A stretch of 64,000 nt of DNA. Origin: Aquabacterium sp. A7-Y. GTDB lineage: Bacteria > Pseudomonadota > Gammaproteobacteria > Burkholderiales > Burkholderiaceae_C. Shown piece by piece: positions 24,920 through 32,479 of the stretch. The stretch is taken from NCBI RefSeq assembly GCF_026153205.1, contig NZ_JAPFBW010000002.1, forward strand, positions 212,404 through 276,403, written 5' to 3'. Every line of letters starts with the position of its first letter. Position 1 is the stretch's first letter. The notes below the pieces were generated by a model. That model had not been told where the DNA came from and did not search any database. It saw only the letters and a program-made list of their open reading frames with translations. The position numbers and the translations under genes were made by a program.

Positions 24920-26074
24920 CTAGCCGATTTCGGAAACGGCCAGCACCGGCTGCGATTCAGGACTTGGCAAGCGGGTTCTGAGCCGCCTGAACTCGGTCGG
25001 CGTCATGCCGGTGTCGGCCTTGAAGGCGCGATTGAAGGGCCCTAGCGACTGGAAGCCGGCGTCCATCGCGATGGTGAGCACCGGCACCTCGGCTTGGGCT
25101 GGATCGGCCAAGGCGCTTTTGGCCTCTTCGATCCGGTATTGATTGAGAAATGCATTGAAATTGCGGTAACCCAGGCCCTGGTTGATCAGTTTGCGCAGCT
25201 TGTGCTCGGGCACGCCCAGCTGCGCTGCCAGTCCGCCTATCGTGAGGCCGTCCTGCCGGTAGGCACGTTCGACCGTCATCAGGCGTTCGAGTGCTGCCAC
25301 CTGCGAGCGGTCGACCCGCTCAACCTGAACTTCTGCCACAGGCCCAGTCCCCGGCGCCGCGCTACGGCCATCGCACGCCGCCACGGTGGGGGCGTTAGCA
25401 AACAAACCGGAGCGGGTGGTGACCAGCAGATGCCAGAGGATCACCACCACGATCGCAAGCAGCGCCAAGGCGTCGGCGAGACTGGCCAGCGGGGCGCTTA
25501 AGATGCCGCCGCCGTGCAGGGCCAGCTTGGCGATCGCCGTTGCCAGCGTGTAGGCCGCCCCGGCGCTCACGATGAAGATGCGCAGCCGGCGTCGGCCTTC
25601 GACCAAGTCGGAGCGCCAGGTGGACAGCGATTGCAGCACCGCCAGCGCCGCGAAGCCCAGCGTCACCAGGGTGATGCCAGTGTTCAGGGAGGCCGCCGCC
25701 ACGGCGTGCGACCGGGCCAGCACAAAACAGTGGACCCAGCCCGCTGCCGCCAGCACACCCCATGCCGCGGCGTGCCACCAACGCGCCTTGAACTCGTCGT
25801 CGAACAGCGCACGGGAGAACACCCAGAACACCACCGCATTGCCGGTGGACAGGGCCAGCAAGGGCCGCTGCCACCAGGCCATCGGCGGGGCGGTGAAGCC
25901 CGGCATCGAGGACAGCGCGTAAGCGGCCACTCCGGCGGCACAGGCCGCCGCGAGACGGGCTGCGACAGCCCGGGCATGGTCCCGCACGAGAACGGCCGCG
26001 ACGAACAGCAGCAGCGTGATCAAGCCAGCCCTGAGGGCGATGTTGAGGGTCAAGAGTGCGGGAAGATCTGCCAT
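24920..26074 (-). CDS. AraC-family regulator with N-terminal membrane domain
   Basis: A 384-residue protein. Residues 1-245 have about seven hydrophobic helices (from LLTLNIALRAGLITLLLFVAAVLV through LALLAIVVVILWHLLV). The C-terminal AraC DNA-binding domain contains GLTIGGLAAQLGVPEHKLRKLIN and VLTIAMDAGFQSLGPFNRAFK, ending TPTEFRR. The layout is that of membrane-embedded AraC sensors. The start at 26074 gives MADLPALLTLN. It is upstream of a beta-lactamase-fold lipoprotein gene on the same strand, which it may regulate in response to a membrane or periplasmic signal. Confidence 0.84.
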   Translation of the reverse strand: MADLPALLTLNIALRAGLITLLLFVAAVLVRDHARAVAARLAAACAAGVAAYALSSMPGFTAPPMAWWQRPLLALSTGNAVVFWVFSRALFDDEFKARWWHAAAWGVLAAAGWVHCFVLARSHAVAAASLNTGITLVTLGFAALAVLQSLSTWRSDLVEGRRRLRIFIVSAGAAYTLATAIAKLALHGGGILSAPLASLADALALLAIVVVILWHLLVTTRSGLFANAPTVAACDGRSAAPGTGPVAEVQVERVDRSQVAALERLMTVERAYRQDGLTIGGLAAQLGVPEHKLRKLINQGLGYRNFNAFLNQYRIEEAKSALADPAQAEVPVLTIAMDAGFQSLGPFNRAFKADTGMTPTEFRRLRTRLPSPESQPVLAVSEIG

Positions 26075-26471
26075 GGCGCCGCCTATGCTACCTGCGGTCA
26101 CACCCGCGCCACCGGGCGCCGTCGCTCCCGGCGCGACGATGGTGTGTGGAATAGAGCGATTGCAAACCGTCTTGAAGCAGCAGAGAGGGAGAGAGACCGG
26201 GTGACAGGTCGCTGCGCACCTCTTTGCCACACTCAGCGAAGGTGGGGTGACGGGCGCTGTTCGATGCACGTCAGCCGCCTCTTCAAGCAAAGCAGCCGTG
26301 GCGGATCGATAAGCATGGGCGGGCCACGCCCTTGTCAGGGAGCATTTCGTCACGGACATCCGCTCTGAAGCAGTCATACCCTCCAAACAAGGTTGAATGC
26401 GGCTGGCGTGGGGCAGCAGAATGACCGGATTTATCAAAGCTTGGACGGGGAGGTCTCCCTCAATCGTTTAG
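26075..26471. other. Intergenic stretch upstream of the AraC gene
   Basis: About 400 bases without a supportable gene. The reading frames here have no conserved motif and are shadows of the AraC frame. It should contain the promoter of the AraC regulator; no clear operator was found. Confidence 0.5.
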
Positions 26472-26897
26472 CCGCCTCTCACGGATGAACTGCTTGCTGC
26501 GGTCTCTGCTCTAGTTCTGTGGCGCATCGTCGTTGTCGGGCTTGGGGCTCTCGCCGTTGCACTGCTCCTCGCCGGAGCGCTGCCATGGTTCGGTCCAGCT
26601 TGGAGCTTTGCGACGGTGTTTCTCGGGTTTGCAGCCGGCGTCGTTTGGCAGGCGGCTAGCTCGTCGCCAGTCGAGGGGCCGGATACGCAACCGCCAATGT
26701 CGAGGGTCGTTGCCTTCCTGGGGATTAACGTTGCCGGTGTCATCTGGGGTGGCCTGCTCGAGTTCGCCACTGAGTCAGCCGCAGGGGTGCCAGAGCGCCC
26801 TTGCTGGCCTTTCAATTCGCGCTGTCATCGATACCTGCTCGTCGCCGCAGGACGACGAGTGGGGGCCACTCGGTCGCTGCTCTGCTCTGGGAGATAG
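26472..26897 (+). pseudogene. Start-less hydrophobic reading frame, possible membrane-protein remnant
   Basis: From the stop at 26469 to the stop at 26895 one frame is open and encodes a plausible membrane protein: two strongly hydrophobic stretches (VVVGLGALAVALLLAGALPW and RVVAFLGINVAGVIWGGLLEF) separated by about 50 residues. No ATG precedes the first helix, and the only GTG (26616) falls inside the second hydrophobic region, so an intact start is missing. It may be a decayed gene or one whose 5' end was lost. No family recognised. Confidence 0.35.
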
Positions 26898-26936
26898 GAA
26901 GCCAAGACAGCAGAGGGGGCGTGTCAGCACAAAGAA

Positions 26937-26964
26937 AAGCCCCGCCTCCGAAGAGGCGGGGCTT
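26937..26964 (-). terminator. Rho-independent terminator of the chitinase gene
   Basis: AAGCCCCGCCTC (26937-26948) pairs perfectly over 12 bp with GAGGCGGGGCTT (26953-26964). On the minus strand the loop is TTCG, giving the very stable C(UUCG)G tetraloop, followed by a T-rich run (TTTTCTTT). It lies 17 bases after the chitinase stop codon. Confidence 0.9.
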
Positions 26965-26981
26965 GTCACGAGCAGGGGCCT

Positions 26982-28091
26982 TCAGCAGCCGAGATTGCCG
27001 CCGGCCGGCACTCCAATGATCTGCGTGAAGCTGTTGTAGAAGTTGATGCGCGTCTGCACCTGGTCCGGCCGCCCTCCGTTGCATTCAAGGCTGCCGTTGA
27101 TCGCACGGATGGTCATGCCGAAGCCGTGGCCGTTGACGATCGCGGCGTGAGGCGTCATGCCGGCCGCGCCGGTGCCTGTCATCCAGTACCAGATCGCGGT
27201 CTTCCACGCGATCGTCGCGTCGGTCGCGACCAAGTCCGGGTTGGCCCACAGGTTGATGCCGAGCGCGTCGCCCGCGGCCTTGTAGTTGTAGTTCCAGCTC
27301 AGCTGCATCGGACCGCGACCGTAGTATTGCTGGCCGGGCGCGCAGGTGTTGCCCCACTCCGTGCTGCAGTAATGCGGCCAGTTGGCGGTGTTGTATTCGC
27401 GGGTCGCGCGCAGCTGATCGGACTCGTGCGCAATGTTCGCGAGGAAGGCCGCGGCTTCCTGCTTGCGCTGCGTGTCGTTGCCGGTGTTGGCGAATGCCGG
27501 GTAGGCCGACAGCGCGTTGACCAGGCCGCTGTAGGTATAAAACGGGTTGCGGCCGGGGAACATCGAGTTGAACTGGGCTTCGCTGACGATGAACGAGCCG
27601 CCACCACCTGGGTTGCCGCCATCCCCACCCCCATCCCCACCCCCGCCACTGCCTTCGCAGGAGGTCGGCTGCCAGTACCAGGTGCTGATCGTCGGATCGG
27701 TGTAGTCGCTGCCGTTGGCGCCGACGTTGACCACCTTGTAGTAGTTGCCGTTGCTGTAGCGCACGACGTCGCCGAGGCGGTAGGTCGAGCCATGCTGCCA
27801 GGTGGCGGCGTTGCAGGTGCCGCCACTGCCACCCCCGGTGCCGCCGCCGCTGCTGCTGCAGGAAGTCGGCTGCCAGTACCAGGTGCTGATCGTCGGGTCG
27901 GTGTAGTCGCTGCCGTTGGCGCCGGCGTTGACCACCTTGTAGTAGTTGCCGTTGCTGTAGCGCACGACGTCGCCGAGGCGGTAGGTCGAGCCGTGCTGCC
28001 AGGTTTGGGCGTTGCAGGACTGCGCATGGCCGAGCACGGGTGTCGCCAGCACGGCGAGGCAGGCCATCCAACGTTTCGCGCTGATGTTCAT
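26982..28091 (-). CDS. GH19 chitinase with two tandem chitin-binding modules
   Basis: A 369-residue secreted protein. A signal peptide ends near AQS (residue 25). Two almost identical CBM5/12-type modules follow (each with TWQHGSTYRLGDVVRYSNGNYYKVV and TISTWYWQPTSC; about residues 26-78 and 93-145), then a Gly-rich linker and a GH19 catalytic domain from about 165. The catalytic acid is E223 in FLANIAHESD, and YYGRGPMQLSWNYNY is the GH19 substrate-binding signature. It cleaves chitin outside the cell. A strong terminator follows. The two binding modules are nearly identical at DNA level too, indicating recent duplication. Confidence 0.93.
   Translation of the reverse strand: MNISAKRWMACLAVLATPVLGHAQSCNAQTWQHGSTYRLGDVVRYSNGNYYKVVNAGANGSDYTDPTISTWYWQPTSCSSSGGGTGGGSGGTCNAATWQHGSTYRLGDVVRYSNGNYYKVVNVGANGSDYTDPTISTWYWQPTSCEGSGGGGDGGGDGGNPGGGGSFIVSEAQFNSMFPGRNPFYTYSGLVNALSAYPAFANTGNDTQRKQEAAAFLANIAHESDQLRATREYNTANWPHYCSTEWGNTCAPGQQYYGRGPMQLSWNYNYKAAGDALGINLWANPDLVATDATIAWKTAIWYWMTGTGAAGMTPHAAIVNGHGFGMTIRAINGSLECNGGRPDQVQTRINFYNSFTQIIGVPAGGNLGC
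27656..28020 (-). repeat. Intragenic tandem duplication encoding CBM modules
   Basis: Two copies of about 165 bases, roughly 27656-27820 and 27854-28020, differ at only a handful of positions. Both encode the same carbohydrate-binding module of the chitinase. The high DNA identity (not only protein identity) points to recent duplication or gene conversion. Confidence 0.85.
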
Positions 28092-28451
28092 GCGGTTCCT
28101 CTCTGCGTTCGTTGTTGCGTCGACGGTCGACCCGCCAGGCGGGGGACAAGGGCACTATTAGAAAGGTCGCGCGACGAAGTGAGTCACCGCTTGTCTGCGT
28201 CTGCAAACCGGCTGTCGAAATGGCGCAGTTCTACCAGGTGTTGAGTCCCGGGGATTCACGCCGAAGGAGGCGAAGCACAGACGACGAAGATGACCCGACG
28301 AGCGTTCGACCCGGCAAGCAGGAAGCTTCGGTCACGGCGCGGCAAGGACTTTCTGCCGAATCAACTCGTCAATGAAGCTGAACGCCTCGCCAGGCACTTG
28401 GTGGAGTGAGAAGGCTCGCCCCATGTCAACTCTTCGGAGCAGTCCCCGGTT
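28092..28451. other. Gap between chitinase and retron reverse transcriptase
   Basis: The 360 bases hold the chitinase promoter region near 28100 and the retron's 3' end. A 39-codon plus-strand frame (28290-28409, starting MTRRAFDPAS) is open, but has no good ribosome site and no recognised family. No intrinsic terminator was found for the reverse transcriptase gene. Confidence 0.4.
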
Positions 28452-30347
28452 TCAGATATCGATGATGCTGGCGATCAGTGCAATGCCGATCATCGCCATC
28501 GCGAAGCGCAGCCAGCCGGTCTTTCGCGACATCATGGAATAGCCCACCCAGACCATGCCCAGCATGAACACGAGCGCACTCTCCATGCCGGCGGCGACGC
28601 GGACAACGATGAAAAGCTGGATCGCGTACTGCCACCAGCGGACAGGAGCATGAGGCGTCGGCGTCTCTGATGTGGCCGCGTCCTGGCTGATCGTGTCCCG
28701 TGCGACAAGGCCGCTCGATGCGCTCGACCGGGCGCCGGCCCGGGCAGGTTTTCTGGCGGCGTTGCGCGCCTCTCGCTCGGCGTTGATGCGTTCCTGGCGG
28801 GCCGCTTTCATCTGTCCGGCCGTCAGCGCCAATTCCGGCACCGGTGCCTCCGCCGGCTCCCACCATGCGCCACGGGCGAGCGTCGGCACTTCACCCTGCG
28901 CGGACTGACGGCGGAACCTGTCGGCAAACGCCGGTCGCGCAGGCATCTCGCCCCGCGGAAGTGCCAAGGCCCGCGGCAATAGAGCAGCACCTTGACGCGG
29001 GTCGACCATCTGGACGAAGCGCGCATAGCCGACCAGCGTCTCGCGCGTGGCTGGCTGCCCTTGCCAAGTGGCTGCTTCCAGGCCACGGCGCTGTGCGTGG
29101 TGCAATGCAGCCCGCAGCTTCCGGCGTTCGCGGCGGGACACCGACGGCTTCTCGTTGACGACCACGCCCGTCACTTCCTGGCGTGAGCCTGACCGCATCA
29201 CGCGCTGCTTGTCGGGATGGGGCGTGAAACCCTCGTCTTGCAGCACGTGGTGCACCTGGCGCAGCAGGCGTCCCACCAACCCGGCACTTTCGGCGGATGC
29301 CGAAAACGTCAGGTCGTCGGCGTATCGCGTATAGGTGAAGCCGAGCTTGTCGGCCAGCCCCTGAAGCCGACGATCGAGCTTGCGGCACAGGATGTTCGTC
29401 AGCATCGGGCTCGTGGGCGCCCCCTGCGGCAGCACGCGGTCGCGGCCCTTGCCCCCGACGAAAAAGCGTTCGCCATCGACCTCCAGCTCGTCGCAGGCGT
29501 TCTCGCTGCACAGCAAGGCGAGCACGCTCGCGAGCCGCTCGTCGTAGCCAAGGCTGCGGAACACGCCCTTGATGCGCGGGTAGGTAACGCTCGGAAAGAA
29601 GTCCTTGAGATCGAGGTTGACGACCACCGGCTTGCCGCAATGCGGCGCCGCATTGGTGACGATGCTGCGGCCTGGCATGAAGCCGTGCGCGGCTGCATGG
29701 CAAGGCACTTTGGCGAGCAGGTTGTCGAGCACCCAGTACTGCGCGCGCTTCAGCCGTGGCATCGGCGCCGAGATCGTGCGCTGCCCTCCCGTCTTCTTGG
29801 GCAGCATGAAACGCCGGTAGTGAGTGGTGCGGGCGACCTCGCGGTGGAAACACAGGAACTTGAGCTCCGCGAGCGTGATGCCCATGGCCTGCGCCAGTTC
29901 GAGCGGCGACTCCAGTGGCGGCAGGCCTGCATGCAACTGGCGCCTCGGGGCGTCTTGCGCCGGTTGCAGTCCACCCGATACACCGGCTCCGAGGTAGCCT
30001 GCATCGGTCTTGCGCGCCTCGTACCAGCGCAACGCCCGCTCGTGGCGCCGCCGCTCCCGGGCCTGGGCCGTGGCTTCGCGCTGCTCGCGCGCCTTGGCCA
30101 TGCGCTCCTTGCGCATCGCCTTGAGGGCAGCTTCAGGATCGCCCTTGACTCGAAGCTCGGCCTGAAGCCCATCGAGCGCTTTCACCAGCTCGACTTCGCG
30201 TTCGATCAGTGCCGCCTCGAGCGTGGGCGCCCCGGAATCCGCAGGCCAGAAGCCCAGGCGCTGCATCTCCGCGAGGACCACGGCGTCCTTGCTGGACGCC
30301 CTGATGCGGGCGAGCAACTCTGCCCGGGTGGGGACTCGTTCGCTCAT
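28452..30347 (-). CDS. Retron reverse transcriptase with C-terminal membrane segment
   Basis: A 631-residue protein. RT motifs are NLDLKDFFPSV (244-254), QGAPTSPMLTN (308-318) and the catalytic YADD (342-345, in YTRYADDLTFSA). The retron-specific NAXXH motif (NAAPH, 232-236) and VTG (392-394) are both present. It reverse-transcribes the structured RNA encoded just upstream into msDNA. Unusual parts are a long charged N-terminal region (about 45-110) and a C-terminal tail from 571 with about three hydrophobic helices (WWQYAIQLFIVV, SALVFMLGMVWVGYS, FAMAMIGIALIASII). The ATG at 30347 overlaps the stop of a repeated 21-codon frame. Confidence 0.9.
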   Translation of the reverse strand: MSERVPTRAELLARIRASSKDAVVLAEMQRLGFWPADSGAPTLEAALIEREVELVKALDGLQAELRVKGDPEAALKAMRKERMAKAREQREATAQARERRRHERALRWYEARKTDAGYLGAGVSGGLQPAQDAPRRQLHAGLPPLESPLELAQAMGITLAELKFLCFHREVARTTHYRRFMLPKKTGGQRTISAPMPRLKRAQYWVLDNLLAKVPCHAAAHGFMPGRSIVTNAAPHCGKPVVVNLDLKDFFPSVTYPRIKGVFRSLGYDERLASVLALLCSENACDELEVDGERFFVGGKGRDRVLPQGAPTSPMLTNILCRKLDRRLQGLADKLGFTYTRYADDLTFSASAESAGLVGRLLRQVHHVLQDEGFTPHPDKQRVMRSGSRQEVTGVVVNEKPSVSRRERRKLRAALHHAQRRGLEAATWQGQPATRETLVGYARFVQMVDPRQGAALLPRALALPRGEMPARPAFADRFRRQSAQGEVPTLARGAWWEPAEAPVPELALTAGQMKAARQERINAEREARNAARKPARAGARSSASSGLVARDTISQDAATSETPTPHAPVRWWQYAIQLFIVVRVAAGMESALVFMLGMVWVGYSMMSRKTGWLRFAMAMIGIALIASIIDI

Positions 30348-30409
30348 TGGGGAACCTTCGTGCTGCGCACTGCGGTGCGAGCCCCTTCGGGCGGCCGGGC
30401 GGGGCTCAT
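30344..30409 (-). CDS. Tandemly repeated short leader ORF, copy nearest the RT
   Basis: A 21-residue frame (MSPARPPEGARTAVRSTKVPQ, 21 residues) that starts with ATGAGC and ends in TGA overlapping the RT ATG (ATGA). It is the second of two near-identical copies. The arrangement could allow translational coupling between leader peptide and RT. Whether it is translated is untested; it may simply be a by-product of the DNA repeat. Confidence 0.35.
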   Translation of the reverse strand: MSPARPPEGARTAVRSTKVPQ

Positions 30410-30471
30410 TGGGTAACCTCCGTGCTGCGCACTGCGGTGCGAGCCCCTTCGGGCGGCCGGGCGGGGCTCAT
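30348..30471. repeat. 62-bp tandem direct repeat between msr-msd and RT gene
   Basis: Two head-to-tail copies, 30348-30409 and 30410-30471, nearly identical. Each contains GAGCCCC and GGGGCTC arms that can form a hairpin around a GC-rich loop. Similar sequences recur in many Burkholderiales genomes, from general memory, so this may be a lineage-wide repetitive element that has been recruited here. Confidence 0.85.
30406..30471 (-). CDS. Tandemly repeated short leader ORF, first copy
   Basis: The upstream copy of the 21-codon frame; it differs from the second copy at the tail (STEVTQ instead of STKVPQ). Its TGA overlaps the ATG of the second copy, and a GGAG-type site lies just upstream (minus strand, near 30478). 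The chain of ATGA overlaps leads into the RT gene. Confidence 0.35.
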   Translation of the reverse strand: MSPARPPEGARTAVRSTEVTQ

Positions 30472-30530
30472 GCCGCCGCTCCTTCGATGAGGGAGGCGCA
30501 CGCGAGACGCTGTGTCCGGCGGGGAAAGGT

Positions 30531-30759
30531 GAGTGCAGCGCGCTTCTCGTCGAAGAGCCTGAAAGGCTTGGAGGACGGGGGCTGTCCACTCGACGCCGCG
30601 CGACACCCGGTGCGCCAATGCGCTCTTTGGGAGCCACATCGGCATTGCGCACCGGGTGTCAGCGCGGCACAGTGAAGACAGCACCCGTGGCGCATGGAGC
30701 GGCAGATGGCAAGGACGGCGAAACACCGCCCGGGTTGCAAGAGCCTGCGCGCTGCACTC
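30531..30759 (-). ncRNA. Predicted retron msr-msd RNA
   Basis: GAGTGCAGCGCGC (30531-30543) is a perfect 13-nt inverted repeat of GCGCGCTGCACTC (30747-30759), as expected for retron a2 and a1. The 229-nt segment between contains a short stem-loop in the msr part (GGCG/CGCC at 30717-30730) and a long interrupted hairpin expected for msd: GCTGTC/GACAGC, CACT/AGTG, GCCGCGC/GCGCGGC, GACACCCGGTGCGC/GCGCACCGGGTGTC and AATGC/GCATT between 30581 and 30682. It lies directly upstream of the RT gene on the same strand, the standard retron order. The branching G and exact ends cannot be fixed from sequence alone. Confidence 0.82.
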
Positions 30760-30784
30760 GCTTTCAGTTTAACCGAAGCTTTGT

Positions 30785-32473
30785 TCATGCCGCCTCCCGG
30801 ACGATGTGTGGTTTTGCCAATTGGGGCTGCGCCAGTTGGCGCAAAGCCAGCATGTGGGTGCATGGCCCGCGGCGCAGGCGATTCTGGCCGTAGAAGTTGC
30901 AGCCGCATTGACCGTCCACGAGTTGCTGGTCGGCATTGAGCGTCAGCCGCGGCTCGTACTCGTGGCCGCGGTCCTTCACCTTGCCGGTGATCACGAGTCG
31001 CTCGTCCCGCGGCACGATGTCCTTCAGCTTCGCGCCCTTTGCATGGATGAGCGCCATGGCCGCTTCTTCCTCAGGGCTGGCGAAGCGCAAGGACGCAAGC
31101 GGCAAGGGCTCACGCGCCAGCTCTCGCCAGGCATAGCGGCCGGACGGCAGGTCGAACACGGCACGTCCGGCCTGCACCCAGAGCGTGAGCGCTGCGTCGA
31201 CGTCCGCCTGCGGCAGCCCGACGCACGATGCCAGGTCCGATGCCGTCGCGATCCAGACGCCTTGGAGCGCCGCGGCCACCGCATGCTGGGTGGCCTCACT
31301 CACATCATGACGCGCCTGAAGCAGATCGAATCGGGCCGCTGCCGACCAGTCGTTGGCCGTCCAGCCCGACAGGCCCAGCGTCACGGTGATGTCGTCCATC
31401 TCCACCACCCAGAAGCTGGGCATGCCCGAGCCCAGCAGGTGGACACGCACTCGCGTGGCCAGCGCAATCAGCCGCTCGAGTGTGAGCAGGCGGCGACGCC
31501 CCCACACGCGCACGCTGCGCGGCTCGGCAAGCGGCGCACCGACGATCGCGCTACGGCGCGCCGTCAGCTCGATGTTCCACGGCTCCAGCACCAGGCGCGC
31601 AGGCTGCCCCGGCTGGAGCTCGAAGCGCAGCGATCGTGGACCTGCCCGCTCCTTGCGCTGGCGCAGCACGCTGCACAGGTTGTGCAGGTCCATCGGGTGC
31701 AGTTCCACCACGGTGGCTGGCTGCGTCATCGCGCTGGACACCTGCAGGAAGCCGCGCACCCAGCTGTCGGGCAGGTCGATCTTTTCCTCGTGGAAGGCCG
31801 GGTCGTCTCCGGTCGCGACGGTGAAGCCTGCCGGGTCGACCTTGAAGCTGGTTGCCTTGTAGTCGCGGATCTTCTGGAACTCCTCAAAGAGGCTCGCGGA
31901 GTAATCGATATTGGTCGTTCCACAGGCCATCTCGGCGGTGCGGTCGAACACGTCGTGTTTGACGCTCACCGCGCAATAGCTCGACTCGTCCTGACTGAAG
32001 GCTTCGAACAGCAAGCGCTCGGGATGCACGCTGATCACCGGATCGAGCACGAACCAGGCGTCACGGTTGGCTTGGTACAGCCAGTTGAAGTAGGTATTGC
32101 GGGCACGGTAGAACGGTTCCAGCACCGCAGCCTTGCGGGCCCGCAGTTGCCGCAGTTCCTCGGTGATGCTGCTCACCTGGCCCTTGAGGCTCCGGGCCTG
32201 CTGCATGAACTGCGTGAGCAGGGACTTTTCGTTGTCGGCCAACCACTGCTGGTAGGCCGTCTGGTCCCGGCCGCGGAAGCGTTGGTCGCTCACCACCACC
32301 GAATGCAGCGCCGACAACGCTTCGCGGAAGACGAGGTGCGCATGCGAATCGCGTCGTAGCACGCCTTCGAAGGAGGTCGGCGGGCGCAGCGTGTCAGGCG
32401 CGAAGCTGAAGGCTTGCGAGGCCGCGGAGTCGTCGACCGTGGTGCTGCCGTAGTACTTGTAGCGGAATTGCAT
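30785..32473 (-). CDS. Winged-helix SWIM zinc-finger protein, retron accessory
   Basis: A 562-residue protein. The C-terminal SWIM motif CxCxnCxH is C523-G-C525, C538-T-H540 within CGCNFYGQ and GPCTH. A winged-helix-like segment precedes it at about 395-452 (TASDLASCVGLPQADVDAALTLW then a wing, GRYAWREL). A coiled segment at about 75-120 is near the N-terminus. It lies six bases after the ARM/HEAT gene and 25 bases before the retron RNA on the same strand. This matches the WH-SWIM partner I recall in retron type XIII; SWIM domains bind DNA or protein. It probably forms the effector or toxin-control part of the system. Confidence 0.85.
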   Translation of the reverse strand: MQFRYKYYGSTTVDDSAASQAFSFAPDTLRPPTSFEGVLRRDSHAHLVFREALSALHSVVVSDQRFRGRDQTAYQQWLADNEKSLLTQFMQQARSLKGQVSSITEELRQLRARKAAVLEPFYRARNTYFNWLYQANRDAWFVLDPVISVHPERLLFEAFSQDESSYCAVSVKHDVFDRTAEMACGTTNIDYSASLFEEFQKIRDYKATSFKVDPAGFTVATGDDPAFHEEKIDLPDSWVRGFLQVSSAMTQPATVVELHPMDLHNLCSVLRQRKERAGPRSLRFELQPGQPARLVLEPWNIELTARRSAIVGAPLAEPRSVRVWGRRRLLTLERLIALATRVRVHLLGSGMPSFWVVEMDDITVTLGLSGWTANDWSAAARFDLLQARHDVSEATQHAVAAALQGVWIATASDLASCVGLPQADVDAALTLWVQAGRAVFDLPSGRYAWRELAREPLPLASLRFASPEEEAAMALIHAKGAKLKDIVPRDERLVITGKVKDRGHEYEPRLTLNADQQLVDGQCGCNFYGQNRLRRGPCTHMLALRQLAQPQLAKPHIVREAA

Positions 32474-32479
32474 GATCGG

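Noticed and set aside
28290..28409. 39-codon plus-strand frame (MTRRAFDPAS...) between chitinase and RT
   Set aside because: No good ribosome site, no recognised family; left as a note in the gap entry.
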